Shown: piece by piece, positions 61,201 through 63,814 of the stretch
Position numbering within the stretch: position 1 is the stretch's first letter
How the letters are laid out: every line of letters starts with the position of its first letter
NCBI RefSeq assembly: GCF_003597395.2
Contig: NC_133770.1
Span: forward strand, 201,937,597-202,001,596
Origin: Chelonoidis abingdonii
Lineage: Eukaryota > Chordata > Testudines > Testudinidae
Reading direction: 5' to 3'
Length of the DNA: 64,000 bases
The notes under the pieces: model-generated
The model's database searches: none
What the model was told of the DNA's origin: nothing
What the model saw: only the letters and a program-made list of their open reading frames with translations
Position numbers and translations under genes: made by a program

Positions 61201-62646
61201 AGTGGCCAATCTTTCTTGATGTAGTGGGAATCTCTTGCACGACTATCCCATTCGCAGAGAAAAACAGCAGTACTTTGTGTATCCAGTCTGCAGACCAAGC
61301 AAGAGAGCAACAACCTTCAAATCCCACAAAGCTGCCACTGATGTTGGTCATAGTTTATGCACCTCAAAAGTTGTTTCATGTTGTCATAGGTTTCCTTCAT
61401 ATGGACTGCATGACCAACTGGAATTGATGGCAAAACATTGCCATTATGCAGCAAAACAGCTTTAAGACTCATCTTCGATGAATCAATGAACAGTCTCCAC
61501 TCATCTGGATTGTGAACGATGTTGAGGGCTGCCATCACACCATCGATGTTGTTGCAGGCTACAAGATCACCTTCCATGAAGAAGAATGGGACAAGATCCT
61601 TTTGACGGTCACGGAACATGGAAACCCTAACATCAGCTGCCAGGAGATTCCACTGCTGTAGTCTGGAGCCCAACAGCTAGAGTAGAGCCAATCAACAATT
61701 TTAAGCATCATTTTCATTCTCAGTGACCCAGAATTAGTAAAGTTTGATTACATTTATTTCAGAAGCATTTTGGCTGGAGAGCAGTGTTACAAAACCCTAT
61801 CTTGGTGGCGATCAGATGTTGAGTTCAGGGGAGCAACTGCCAATCTCTATTTAAATAGCTGTCATCAGACCCAACTTGTTCAATGGTTGTTAATGTTTAG
61901 TCTTCACTTTTGTGAAATTCACTAAAAATACTCAGAGGAACAAGAGGTTACTTCTTAGACTGCTACGCATAGATTCATGCTATCTGTCTCCTTTCCTTTC
62001 CACCACTTCAGAGTTTCTTTTGCAAATTGACATAGTGGAAGGAACCAGGGGGTGGAGTCTGGACATCTCAATTTCTTATGATGTTATACTCAAAGTTTAA
62101 ATCCTCGAGGAAGCATGCATATGGCCTATAAGCATGAACGATGATCAATCTTCCAGACAGGGAATGAAAAAGTGATAAGTATTGAACAAGTATTGATAAG
62201 CTAGTTGAACTGGTAAGTAATCAATATGAGTATGTGGTAGAGGAGATGGTGAAGAATACCAGTACTGCTTCTGCAGTTGACCTTGTTCAGTTAAAGCAAA
62301 ATGATCTTTGAGTGACGAGAATGTCAGTCTTCAAGAGATTATTGAAACATCTACTTTTGAAAGAACTTGAAAAATGACTGAGCATCATGAGGTACAAGAA
62401 TGTCAACCCCTAATATTTGTTCTTTTCTAAGGGAAAAACAGGTACTGGGAAATCCTTTTGGAATGACTAAAGGCTGCATAAGTTAGGGAGGCAAATGAAG
62501 CATAAAAAGTGAAGTTGTTATAAAATTTAACTGAACACTACTGATTATTTTGTTACCTGTTTCCTTTGACATTTTAGGCACAAGGTGGTGATGGGTTTCT
62601 GCAACGAATCAAGAGAATAATTTATGATGCCAAGTCTACTGTAATG
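1195..62646 (+). CDS. TMX3: TMX3, thioredoxin-related transmembrane protein 3 (exons 1-15; 3' end outside window)
   Basis: TMX3 is a type I ER membrane protein of the protein disulfide isomerase family that oxidises or rearranges disulfides of folding proteins through a lumenal CGHC site. Fifteen exons with GT/AG boundaries and matching phases give 367 codons. Residues 1 to about 24 form a signal peptide with a Leu/Ala-rich core. The catalytic motif FYAPWCGHCKK is at residues 47-57 with cysteines at 52 and 55. The cis-proline segment GYPTIK follows, then thioredoxin-like b and b' regions. N-glycosylation sequons are at N257 (NSS) and N312 (NTS). The transmembrane segment and C-terminal retention tail are missing because their exon is beyond 64000. 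The ATG at 1195 has a good context (A at -3, G at +4) and is the first in-frame AUG. One odd residue is V46, where the family has an acid. Identity is firm; each boundary is predicted from splice consensus. Confidence 0.96.
1601..2536. mobile_element. non-autonomous hAT element
   Basis: The ends CGATGGTTTTCAAAC and (reverse complement of the right end) CAGCATTTTTCAAAG form an imperfect terminal inverted repeat of the CAGTGGTTTTCAAAC type. The flanks CACTAGAG (1593-1600) and CACTAGAT (2537-2544) are an 8-bp target duplication with one mismatch. The interior is G-rich and quasi-repetitive, built on variants of GGGGCCAGGAATGAGGAG. No transposase is seen. It lies in intron 1. Confidence 0.85.
2727..2781 (+). 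CDS. TMX3: TMX3 exon 2
   Basis: A TGACAG acceptor precedes the exon and a C/GTAAGT donor follows. It encodes the end of the signal peptide and the first lumenal residues (AALVLTLDAAPVEELDD). Phase 1 in, phase 2 out. Confidence 0.88.
2782..3604. other. intron 2, first part, nothing recognised
   Basis: AT-rich intron sequence. I see no coding potential and no recognisable repeat. Confidence 0.5.
3605..3790 (+). repeat. old interspersed repeat (SINE/LINE-like)
   Basis: The run contains CCCATTGTGGTAGCTAGATA, ACAAACACATGG, CCCAAAGAGCTTACA and a tail with CTCCCAGTCTATTAGATCAC. The same order of motifs recurs at 19045-19200 and 48010-48475, which supports one diverged dispersed family. Its class is not certain. 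Confidence 0.55.
3997..4735. mobile_element. non-autonomous hAT element
   Basis: The left end CAGGGTGGGCAAATTATGG and the right end, read in reverse complement as CAGGGATGGGTAACC, form imperfect terminal inverted repeats. The flanks CTGTAGAT (3989-3996) and CTGTAGTT (4736-4743) are an 8-bp target duplication with one mismatch. The interior includes a C-rich quasi-repetitive block (about 4370-4640) with repeated CCCCAAACCCCTCAT-like units. No transposase frame is visible. Confidence 0.85.
4744..5599. other. intron 2 stretch, nothing recognised
   Basis: AT-rich sequence with no gene or repeat that I recognise. Confidence 0.4.
5600..5715. repeat. dispersed repeat fragment
   Basis: The segment with GGTGGGTGAGGCAATACC, ACTTCTGTTGGTGATAGA-like and TTACACAGAGCTC motifs resembles a short conserved tail found widely in reptile repeats. 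This rests on recall of the motif; the family is not named. The following sequence to 6541 shows nothing else recognisable. Confidence 0.4.
6542..6722. mobile_element. TA-flanked MITE (mariner/Tc1-like)
   Basis: The ends CACCTCTACCTCAATATAAC and, on the right, GTTATATCGGGGTAGAAGTG are inverted repeats of about 24 bp. TA dinucleotides flank at 6540-6541 and 6723-6724, the target duplication of the mariner/Tc1 superfamily. At 181 bp it has no coding capacity. Confidence 0.75.
7142..7476. mobile_element. non-autonomous hAT element (CAGGGGT..GGCAACC family)
   Basis: Perfect 8-bp target duplications CCCTAGAC lie at 7134-7141 and 7477-7484. The ends CAGGATTTGGCAACC and (reverse complement) CAGGGGTCGGTAACC are inverted repeats, and the arms continue inward as an imperfect palindrome containing CCAGTTTGTTTACCTGCC on the left and its counterpart on the right. 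The same family is seen at 51912-52197 and, by its ends, at 40280-41208. Confidence 0.92.
7890..9775 (+). pseudogene. Harbinger accessory Myb/SANT-like protein gene, decayed
   Basis: In Harbinger elements this second protein binds DNA and helps the transposase enter the nucleus and act on the ends. Exon 1 starts at an ATG at 7890 (MPPRPKRSPVWSTCELQ, with the tryptophan of the SANT helix region) but soon loses frame. The downstream frame 8127-8398 is intact, running from a CRFYKELDVILG-like motif into an acidic Glu/Ser-rich linker. A GTAACA donor-like site follows. A second exon from about 9214 reads TAERLQNLRRKQ and YARENKRLQDWREK, a charged helical region, then frameshifts into a Pro-rich tail. 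A poly(A) signal AATAAA is at 9793. At least two frame breaks make it non-functional. Confidence 0.75.
8787..9047 (+). repeat. 149-bp tandem duplication inside the Harbinger element
   Basis: The segment from GTTCAGTGCACTTTCCCCCC at 8787 through GGTGAGTCGCGGCAGAAAC at about 8894 is repeated starting at 8936 and ending near 9047, with few differences (for example CCAATGCACAG against CCAGTGCACAG). It lies in the intron of the accessory gene. Confidence 0.85.
9962..10131 (-). pseudogene. Harbinger transposase, C-terminal segment (separated from the body)
   Basis: On the minus strand this reads through an HNICEGK-type motif, with a 1-nt frame slip, into ETFSEEWTTEVQRLEAEF and stops at a TAA at 9964-9962. 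It is the natural continuation of the transposase body at 12316-13415. Its first 61 bases (10071-10131) duplicate 12316-12378, so the motif occurs on both sides of the interruption. Confidence 0.7.
10132..10156. other. assembly gap (25 N)
   Basis: A run of 25 undetermined bases. It falls exactly where the Harbinger transposase sequence breaks off and unrelated sequence begins, so the join across it is suspect. Confidence 0.99.
10808..10929 (+). repeat. MIR-like SINE
   Basis: The run CTTAGGTCTTATTCCCAACT, then CTGCCACTGACTGGGTGTGTG, GACAAGTCAATTCTCC, TCTCAGCCTTAG and TAGGGATAAC follows the MIR core in order. MIR is an old amniote SINE; this copy is highly diverged. Confidence 0.7.
11673..11807 (+). 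CDS. possible first coding exon of an unidentified gene
   Basis: A CTTGGCTGCAG acceptor-like site precedes GATG, and an ATG at 11673 opens 45 codons in phase 0 ending at a CAG/GTCAGG donor-like site. The product begins MSRLLRMFRKKALQVVPEPE, a short basic start followed by a Ser/Pro/Glu-rich stretch. The protein is not identified. Since it lies in the suspect insert, it may belong to a different locus. Confidence 0.3.
12316..13415 (-). pseudogene. Harbinger DDE transposase, body, one in-frame stop
   Basis: The enzyme cuts and rejoins the element at its ends. Reading from the ATG at 13415-13413 (MEPELLRTLLMNVAS), the frame covers an acidic N-terminal region and a helix-turn-helix segment (SVANQFGVGKSTVG). 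It meets a single TAA at about 12939, and continues in the same frame through MTLGNVQDILDGF. The DDE catalytic positions are all present: GGAIDGTHIP (first Asp), VILGDPAYPLMPW (second Asp) and MTVECAFGRLKG (Glu). The frame then enters HNICEGKGERF and diverges into the unrelated insert at about 12316. Apart from the stop and the interrupted end, the copy looks recent. Confidence 0.88.
13716..14977. other. intron 2, last part, nothing recognised
   Basis: AT-rich intron sequence with a T/C-rich tract at about 14840-14884 before exon 3. I see no gene or recognisable element. Confidence 0.5.
14978..15017 (+). CDS. TMX3: TMX3 exon 3
   Basis: A TTTCCCTAG acceptor and a GTGAGT donor frame 40 nt encoding SFKENRKDDIWLVV (residues 33-46). 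Phase 2 in, phase 0 out. The last residue is valine (GTT), where the human protein and most PDI-type domains have Asp or Glu directly before FYAPWC. Confidence 0.9.
15018..15618. other. intron 3, first part: homopolymer tracts only
   Basis: Contains A-rich (about 15087-15104) and T-rich (15143-15162) homopolymer tracts. Nothing else is recognised. Confidence 0.5.
15619..16240 (+). mobile_element. probable LTR fragment
   Basis: From TGTGATGGGATATATAAACC the sequence continues with AGAGAACAAAGGGTTAAGGA and CAAGCTTGTACAAGCTGGAGG, which resemble a reptile LTR with a TATA-like box and a GC-richer body than the surrounding intron. No matching CA end or target duplication could be fixed, so the right boundary is approximate. 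Confidence 0.4.
16889..17012 (+). CDS. TMX3: TMX3 exon 4 (catalytic CGHC exon)
   Basis: A TTGTTCTCAG acceptor and an A/GTAAGT donor frame 124 nt encoding residues 47-87. It starts at FYAPWCGHCKKLEPVWNEV, the CGHC redox site, and ends in KVGKMDATSYS. Phase 0 in, phase 1 out. Confidence 0.97.
17013..17751. other. intron 4, first part, nothing recognised
   Basis: AT-rich intron with an A12 tract near 17088. No gene or element recognised. Confidence 0.5.
17752..17836. repeat. dispersed repeat tail fragment
   Basis: The run GGGTATTCACCCACGAAAGC, then CAATACTTCTGTTAGTCTAT and AAGGTGCCACAGGACTCTTT is a conserved motif recalled from many sauropsid repeats. Only the core is present here; the parent element is not assigned. 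Confidence 0.55.
18420..18785 (+). mobile_element. CR1 LINE 3' end fragment
   Basis: The motifs GGGAAGGAATTTTCCCCAGC and, near the end, GAAGTCAGACTAGACGATC followed by GGTGGCCCCTTGTGGCCTTA fit the 3' untranslated region of sauropsid CR1 elements. It is in the + direction and 5'-truncated as usual for CR1. Confidence 0.7.
19045..19200 (+). repeat. old interspersed repeat, same family as 3605-3790
   Basis: The motifs CCCCACTGTGTTAGATGCTG, TACAAACACAGAACAAATGA and CAATCCCTACTCCAAATAG follow the same order as at 3605-3790 and 48035-48110. Confidence 0.55.
19770..20849 (+). mobile_element. solo LTR (TG...CA, 5-bp GTCTC target duplication)
   Basis: The element begins TGTAGCGAGGCGG and ends CCTCGTCACA, and is flanked by the identical 5-bp GTCTC at 19765-19769 and 20850-20854, as expected for an LTR. 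At 1,080 bp it is GC-rich against its AT-rich surroundings. A TATA-like GATAAAAG lies at 19892. An imperfect direct repeat of about 45 bp (GTGTGGCTCCC... to GTTGAGYCCCG) sits near both ends (19782 and 20804). Positions 19977-20081 hold three tandem 33-36-bp units. No internal retroviral genes are present. Confidence 0.85.
19977..20081 (+). repeat. three tandem 33-36-bp units inside the LTR
   Basis: In one frame the units read YQELPELPRAH, YDEELPELPCSR and YDEELPELPRPC. The frame stays open to 20198 but has no ATG within the LTR, so translation is not shown. Confidence 0.85.
21626..21671 (+). CDS. TMX3: TMX3 exon 5
   Basis: A TCTTTCAG acceptor and a CT/GTAAGT donor frame 46 nt encoding SIASEFGVRGYPTIKL, which holds the cis-proline of the thioredoxin fold (GYPT). 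Phase 1 in, phase 2 out. Its 3' part and the following intron are duplicated at 22783-22845. Confidence 0.95.
21711..22773. mobile_element. probable solo LTR inserted next to exon 5
   Basis: The block starts TGTGATGAGTTTGGTCACAG and ends GGAGTGCAACA (TG...CA ends). Its length of 1,063 bp and its sequence fit a known type of reptile LTR. No internal genes and no convincing short target duplication were found. Instead, about 62 bp of exon 5 and its donor are present on both sides. Confidence 0.7.
22783..22845 (+). pseudogene. TMX3: partial duplicate of TMX3 exon 5 with its donor region
   Basis: This matches 21644-21707, covering the last 28 bases of exon 5 and 36 bases of intron, at about 92% identity (four substitutions and one deleted base). 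The deletion (AAGCTGTAAG to AAGTGTAAG) shifts the frame at the donor. There is no copy of the exon 5 acceptor, so splicing in as an exon is unlikely. Confidence 0.9.
22846..23349. other. intron 5 stretch, low-complexity A-rich part
   Basis: An A-rich tract of AAACAAAAAC-type units lies at about 22908-22955. Nothing else is recognised. Confidence 0.5.
23350..23922. mobile_element. non-autonomous hAT-like element
   Basis: The identical 8-bp TGCTATGT at 23342-23349 and 23923-23930 is a target duplication. The right end reads GAATTTGGTAGGGCCCT; the left end is worn. Sub-terminal segments on both sides mention the same words (GTGAAATCTGGTC and TTTCACAGGG on the left, CTGTAAAATTTCAG on the right). 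The core has a palindromic arrangement of CAGAGCTGGGC and AGCAGCAGCACAGAA blocks. Confidence 0.75.
23931..25013. other. intron 5, last part, nothing recognised
   Basis: AT-rich intron sequence with no recognised gene or repeat. Confidence 0.5.
25014..25094 (+). CDS. TMX3: TMX3 exon 6
   Basis: A TCCCCTCCAG acceptor and a GG/GTAAGT donor frame 81 nt encoding LKGDLAYNYRGPRTKDDIIEF and ANRVAG, the end of the catalytic thioredoxin domain. Phase 2 in and out. Confidence 0.97.
25095..25741. other. intron 6, first part, nothing recognised
   Basis: Intron sequence without a recognisable element. Confidence 0.5.
25742..25989 (-). mobile_element. CR1 LINE 3' fragment
   Basis: The run CATAAGAATGGCCATACTGG, GTCAGACCAAAGGTCCATCT and later CAGAGGCTAGGGCCACCATC matches the copy at 53905-54440, which carries the CR1 reverse transcriptase C-terminus in the minus direction. 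This copy is shorter and stops where the TA-type element begins. Confidence 0.75.
25990..26354 (-). mobile_element. TA-type DNA transposon fragment, inverted relative to 30585-31569
   Basis: In reverse complement it reads CAGTAACTCCTTGCTTAATG, AGTTATGTTCCTGAAAAATG and so on, matching the + copy at 30585-31569. At its left it shares the CTCCATTCNTGCTGCCTTGTAG stretch. It is a partial copy. Confidence 0.75.
26355..27747. other. intron 6, last part, nothing recognised
   Basis: AT-rich intron without a recognised gene or element. Confidence 0.5.
27748..27847 (+). CDS. TMX3: TMX3 exon 7
   Basis: A TTGTCCCCAG acceptor precedes 100 nt encoding PLIRTLPSQKMFEHVHKRHH and IFFLYVGGESPLK. The donor is AAG/GTTTGA, weaker than the others because +3 and +4 are both T. 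Phase 2 in, phase 0 out. It begins the second thioredoxin-like domain. Confidence 0.93.
27848..28529. other. intron 7, first part, nothing recognised
   Basis: AT-rich intron sequence with no recognised gene or element. Confidence 0.5.
28930..29549 (-). pseudogene. hAT transposase remnant, C-terminal half
   Basis: On the minus strand this runs from VSDDDPAHVCFKNTFTADFT and TALDPRFKNLQCFPKSERDA (29549-29271) to YHYQDEPVFSMEACLLEWWL and HLASKYLEMPATTVP (29210-29019), then a TGA and LFSLSGDIVNKKRAALSP to a stop near 28905. These are the catalytic-end and dimerisation motifs of ZBED-like hAT transposases. At least one frame change and one stop inactivate it. Confidence 0.75.
29573..29755 (+). pseudogene. 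second, inverted hAT dimerisation domain copy
   Basis: This 60-codon + strand frame reads EWWSKREGAYECLAYLACK and ATPATKMPCEHLFSLSGNI, then VNKKQ and a stop. It is homologous to the minus-strand domain in the left arm of the same element. Only this end of the transposase is duplicated. Confidence 0.8.
30486..30563 (+). CDS. TMX3: TMX3 exon 8
   Basis: A TTTTTGCAG acceptor and a GAG/GTAAAT donor frame 78 nt (26 codons) encoding EKYIEVASELIVYTYFFSAS and EEVLPE, in the second thioredoxin-like domain. Phase 0 in and out, so skipping would keep frame. A DNA transposon starts about 20 nt into the next intron. Confidence 0.96.
30585..31569 (+). mobile_element. TA-type non-autonomous DNA transposon
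   Basis: The left end region CTCTACTCCTCATTTAACC and the right end GAGTTACTGTA (reverse complement TACAGTAACTCCTCACTTAG) are inverted repeats. TA lies at 30583-30584 and 31570-31571. The body includes GAAAAATGAGACTTTAAGCG and the CCCAGGGAATGCCTTGCTGC block, shared in inverted orientation with 25990-26354. No transposase frame is seen; a mariner/Tigger-type origin is inferred from the TA flanks. Confidence 0.75.
31572..34137. other. intron 8 remainder, no gene recognised
   Basis: Mostly AT-rich unique sequence. A weak MIR-like trace (TTCTTCCACTCACTCGCTG, CATAAGTCATTTGTCC) is at about 32925-32975, but it is too short to call. Confidence 0.45.
34138..34204 (+). CDS. TMX3: TMX3 exon 9
   Basis: A CACTCTTTTAG acceptor and a G/GTAAGT donor frame 67 nt encoding YVTLPELPAVVVFKDGTYFV and YD. 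Phase 0 in, phase 1 out. Confidence 0.96.
34205..35099. other. intron 9, first part, nothing recognised
   Basis: AT-rich intron sequence with no recognised element. Confidence 0.5.
35100..39905 (+). mobile_element. DIRS-like tyrosine-recombinase retrotransposon, decayed
   Basis: The 4.8-kb block is richer in GC than its surroundings and carries, in order, a gag-like region (about 35150-36900), a reverse transcriptase with VFPYLDDWVVKG at about 37356-37391, an RNase H region (TDASG at about 37758; LTDNTVVIFCVNKHGG at about 37930-37977) and a recombinase-like region with ALAFYLHRD at about 39172. The end has a sequence including GGAATGGACATGTGCAA and AAGAACAGCAGTCACAGAAA. Many stops and frameshifts interrupt every region. 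The DIRS assignment rests on the order of domains and the style of the RT and RNase H motifs; ends are approximate. Confidence 0.75.
37320..38110 (+). pseudogene. RT/RNase H region of the DIRS-like element
   Basis: The YLDD box (37362-37373) is the polymerase active-site motif. Downstream, the RNase H region reads LHINTSKLWAILLVRLAFRM and TDNTVVIFCVNKHGG, then frame-shifted sequence. The copy holds several stops, so no working enzyme can be made. Confidence 0.7.
40280..41208. mobile_element. non-autonomous hAT element
   Basis: Perfect 8-bp target duplications ATCTAGAC are at 40272-40279 and 41209-41216. The left end CAGCGGGAGGCAACCTTTC and the right end in reverse complement CAGGGGTCGGCAACCTGTGG are inverted repeats. 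The core has G-rich units such as CAGGGCAGAGGGCT (40600-40770). No transposase. It shares terminal motifs with 7142-7476 and 51912-52197. Confidence 0.9.
41217..43209. other. intron 9 stretch, no gene recognised
   Basis: Around 41540-42960 the style (long A- and T-rich runs alternating with moderate GC, no ORFs) hints at an old LTR or retroelement, but no ends or target duplications could be found. Confidence 0.35.
43210..44029 (-). mobile_element. solo LTR, same family as 1-269
   Basis: The block starts TGTATTATAAGC and ends CTGTTTATGACA. It shares its right-hand 200 bases with 1-269. In the minus direction it starts TGTCATAAACAGATAGC. The flanks share GGG but no exact target duplication could be set. 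About 820 bp; no internal genes. Confidence 0.75.
44049..44476. mobile_element. mariner/Tigger-like MITE
   Basis: The left end GCAGTAGAACCTCAGATTTAC and the right end, ACTCAGAGGTTCTACTGTAG, form inverted repeats. The interior shows an imperfect inverted arrangement (ATAACTCTGAAATGTTTGTA on the left, CATAACTCTCATGTTTGTA on the right). Family assignment rests on the TIR. Confidence 0.7.
44477..46070. other. intron 9 stretch, nothing recognised
   Basis: AT-rich intron sequence with no recognised gene or element. Confidence 0.5.
46071..46479 (-). CDS. unidentified antisense ORF with a splice-acceptor-like start
   Basis: An open frame of 131 codons from the ATG at 46466 to a TAA at 46071 lies antisense to TMX3 intron 9. 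The open frame extends upstream to a CCTTTTTTAG acceptor-like site ending at 46480. The product begins MRNRKIMDITIKFKLPSQIM, is mixed helix/strand-like and basic near the end, and lacks a signal peptide. AATAAA overlaps the stop codon, as in a short terminal exon. An uninterrupted frame this long is uncommon in sequence this AT-rich. The protein is not recognised; it may be a terminal exon of an unknown gene, a retroelement relic or chance. Confidence 0.3.
46490..48009. other. intron 9 stretch, nothing recognised
   Basis: AT-rich intron sequence without a recognised element. Confidence 0.5.
48010..48475 (+). repeat. old interspersed repeat, split by a younger MITE
   Basis: The first half (48010-48141: GAGATCAGGGTCCCATTGTG, GCTAGGTGTTATACAAACAT, CCCCAAAGAGCTCATAATC) and the second half (48356-48475: ACCAGGAATAAATTC, CCTGACCACTAGACCACACT) are the two parts of the repeat also seen at 3605-3790. 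The mariner-like element at 48142-48355 is inserted between them. Confidence 0.65.
48142..48355. mobile_element. mariner/Tigger-like MITE nested in an older repeat
   Basis: The ends ACAGCAGAAACCTATTTATC and (reverse complement) ACTGTAGTAGGACTCCATTTA are imperfect inverted repeats with adjacent TA. The interior contains the internal words TCAGATAATCCAGAGAATGG and GGTTGGATAAATGGAGTCC. No coding capacity. Confidence 0.65.
48476..49696. other. intron 9, last part, nothing recognised
   Basis: AT-rich intron sequence. No gene or element recognised. Confidence 0.5.
49697..49795 (+). CDS. TMX3: TMX3 exon 10
   Basis: A CACTTTGTAG acceptor and a G/GTAAGA donor frame 99 nt encoding EYEDGDLSSWINRERFQGYL and NVDGFTLYELGDTG. 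Phase 1 in and out. The preceding intron is 15.5 kb. Confidence 0.97.
49796..51574. other. intron 10, no gene recognised
   Basis: AT-rich sequence except for a GC-richer block at about 50338-50700, which might be an old repeat but could not be matched to anything else in the window. Confidence 0.4.
51575..51632 (+). CDS. TMX3: TMX3 exon 11
   Basis: A TGTATTTTAG acceptor and an AG/GTATAG donor frame 58 nt encoding KLVAIAIIDDKNSSAEHTR, which holds the N257 glycosylation sequon (NSS). Phase 1 in, phase 2 out. Confidence 0.95.
51912..52197. mobile_element. non-autonomous palindromic hAT element
   Basis: Perfect 8-bp target duplications CATTAAGA are at 51904-51911 and 52198-52205. The ends CAGGGGTTGGCAACCTCTGG and (reverse complement) CAGGGGTCAGCAACCTCTGG are near-identical, and the arms continue as a palindrome with CCAGTTTGTTTACCTGTCGC on the left and its complement on the right. 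No coding capacity. Confidence 0.93.
52206..53026. other. intron 11 remainder, nothing recognised
   Basis: AT-rich intron sequence with no recognised element. Confidence 0.5.
53027..53080 (+). CDS. TMX3: TMX3 exon 12
   Basis: A TTTTTTTTAATAG acceptor and an AG/GTATGT donor frame 54 nt encoding LKSVIQEVAKDYRDHFHR. Phase 2 in and out. Confidence 0.96.
53081..53904. other. intron 12, first part, nothing recognised
   Basis: AT-rich intron sequence without a recognised element. Confidence 0.5.
53905..54440 (-). mobile_element. CR1 LINE 3' end with reverse transcriptase C-terminus
   Basis: On the minus strand 54242-53928 is an open frame of 104 codons with FFTQHTVSLWNSLPEDVVKA and GLKKELGKFIEDKSINGYQP, the conserved C-terminal end of the CR1 ORF2. 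The frame after it runs into the short 3' untranslated part. The element is 5'-truncated, as usual. Several substitutions suggest moderate age. Confidence 0.9.
54608..54664 (+). CDS. TMX3: TMX3 exon 13
   Basis: A TCTTCTGTAG acceptor and a GA/GTAAGT donor frame 57 nt encoding NFQFGHMDGNDYINSLLMD, a motif highly conserved in TMX3. Phase 2 in and out. Confidence 0.97.
54665..59622. other. intron 13, no gene recognised
   Basis: Five kilobases of mostly AT-rich intron. It holds a short (ATTT)n tract at about 55817-55836, a GC-richer patch at about 55845-56480 with no family match, and the C/G inverted repeat at 57661-57694. The ORFs here (for example 58013-58345) show no family features. Confidence 0.5.
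57661..57694. repeat. C-run/G-run inverted repeat
   Basis: CCCCGCCTCCCCCC is followed by five A and then GGGGGGCGGGGGG. The arms can pair as a GC hairpin, and the G-rich strand has runs suited to a quadruplex. It is a likely trouble spot for sequencing; a biological role is not shown. Confidence 0.7.
59623..59752 (+). CDS. TMX3: TMX3 exon 14
   Basis: An AAATTTTCAG acceptor and a GAA/GTAAGT donor frame 130 nt encoding DLTIPTVVVLNTSNQQYFLP and on to QFINSILDGTVE. It contains the N312 sequon (NTS) and the TIPTVVV cis-proline-type strand. Phase 2 in, phase 0 out. Confidence 0.97.
59753..60500. other. intron 14, first part, nothing recognised
   Basis: AT-rich intron sequence with no recognised element. 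Confidence 0.5.
60571..61673 (-). pseudogene. decayed ORF of an unplaced repetitive protein family
   Basis: On the minus strand three long frames lie end to end: 61673-61317 (GSRLQQWNLLAADVRVSMFR, DRQKDLVPFFFMEGDLVACN, EWRLFIDSSKMSLKAVLLHN), 61258-60771 (FLCEWDSRARDSHYIKKDWP, then QIRELLRDDAFDHALRGKEK) and 60870-60571 (SDEHGERFHQDIATMEKRYQ, PSMLADYCWTVTRD). Together they read as one protein of roughly 360 residues with at least three or four frame shifts and no stop within the long blocks. The pattern is like ORFs I recall as multi-copy and uncharacterised in many animal genomes, which points to a mobile element, but I cannot assign a superfamily. It lies antisense in TMX3 intron 14. A poly(A)-like AATAAA occurs beyond its 3' end, at about 60520 on the minus strand. 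Confidence 0.7.
61680..62577. other. intron 14, last part, nothing recognised
   Basis: Intron sequence between the antisense ORF and exon 15. It may include the other end of the element carrying that ORF, but no terminal repeat was found. Confidence 0.4.
62578..62646 (+). CDS. TMX3: TMX3 exon 15
   Basis: A TGACATTTTAG acceptor and an ATG/GTAAGT donor frame 69 nt encoding AQGGDGFLQRIKRIIYDAKS and TVM, the segment leading to the membrane span. Phase 0 in and out. The membrane span and tail must be encoded beyond 64000. Confidence 0.95.
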
Positions 62647-63814
62647 GTAAGTAAAATCCCACATGCAGTTGGAATACAAAGTAGAATAGCATCATATTTT
62701 CAAGTTCAAAAAGACTTGTATGTCTCTTTAAAAAAAGAGTCAAAAATACCTTTACTTAAGTTACTGAATATATTCCCAGTAATTACACACATTCTGGATT
62801 TTTTTTTAAAAATACCCTTAAATGATTAAAGAAAATTCTATAAATTGTTTTGAAATATATTTTACAGAATACTGAAATGTTGAATATTTGGTGTCAAAAA
62901 TATGATGGACAGTTTCCTTTTTATTTCTTGTCAATTAAAATGAATAAGGTCAAGTTAAAAGGCATAGCACTGGAGGATTCAAACGCTATTCAAAAGCTTT
63001 GTTTCTGACACTTCTGGAACTCATTTACTGACAGTTATGGAACCTGCCTACACTGAAAAATGTTACTGTCAGTCCATTCAGTTAAGGCATAATGGGAGAA
63101 AATACTATACTTAGTGAAGTTTTTTAAAACTGTATTTTAGGTTACTAGTCATATTTTTTTTTGCTTAGAAAAGGTCCAGATGAGGTACTGAATATCTGTT
63201 GTGTAAATGTATGCATGTTGGGAGAGGTTTCCCTTCTTTTTATAGGTCAATTAAGGTTAACAAACCTTGGTGGAAAGATTTGGCTAAAACCATTCTCTCC
63301 CCCCCACCCTCACCCCACTGCAGACAAGCAGGAAAATCTTGTAATAAATTGCACACAAAAAACTACATTAAAAGAGCATATTAAGGTTGCAAAGGTAAGC
63401 TCTTAAGTTAGGAAATACCAGTATTAAAGTTGCCTGTGAGACTTTAATTCATCTCCCTTATGCGTGCACCTCAGGATACTGTCTTTAATTACGTGATCAC
63501 ATGCTATTTTTTTTTCCCCCAGAGGAACCCTGATTCAGTGCACAGCATGGACTGTGCTCAGTTAATTAGCAGCTATTCAGTATTTTGTTTTTTTTCCTGT
63601 TCAATGTCCCCCCTCTCCCTCAGACCATATTTACTGCATGTTATTTGCACCCTGCTCTGAAGACAAATTATTAATTTTTGCATAAGCTTTTATATGCTGC
63701 TCATCACTACAGTTTCTGACTGTTTCACAAACTTTAATTACTCTGTCTTCCCAACACCCCTGTGACATACTCTCAGACTTTAAGACAAGAAGGTAAGATC
63801 ATGATCATCATCTG
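62647..63814. other. intron 15, first part, nothing recognised
   Basis: Intron sequence with no recognised gene or element. It was checked for the final TMX3 exon (hydrophobic span and KKKD-type end), which is not present. Confidence 0.5.
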
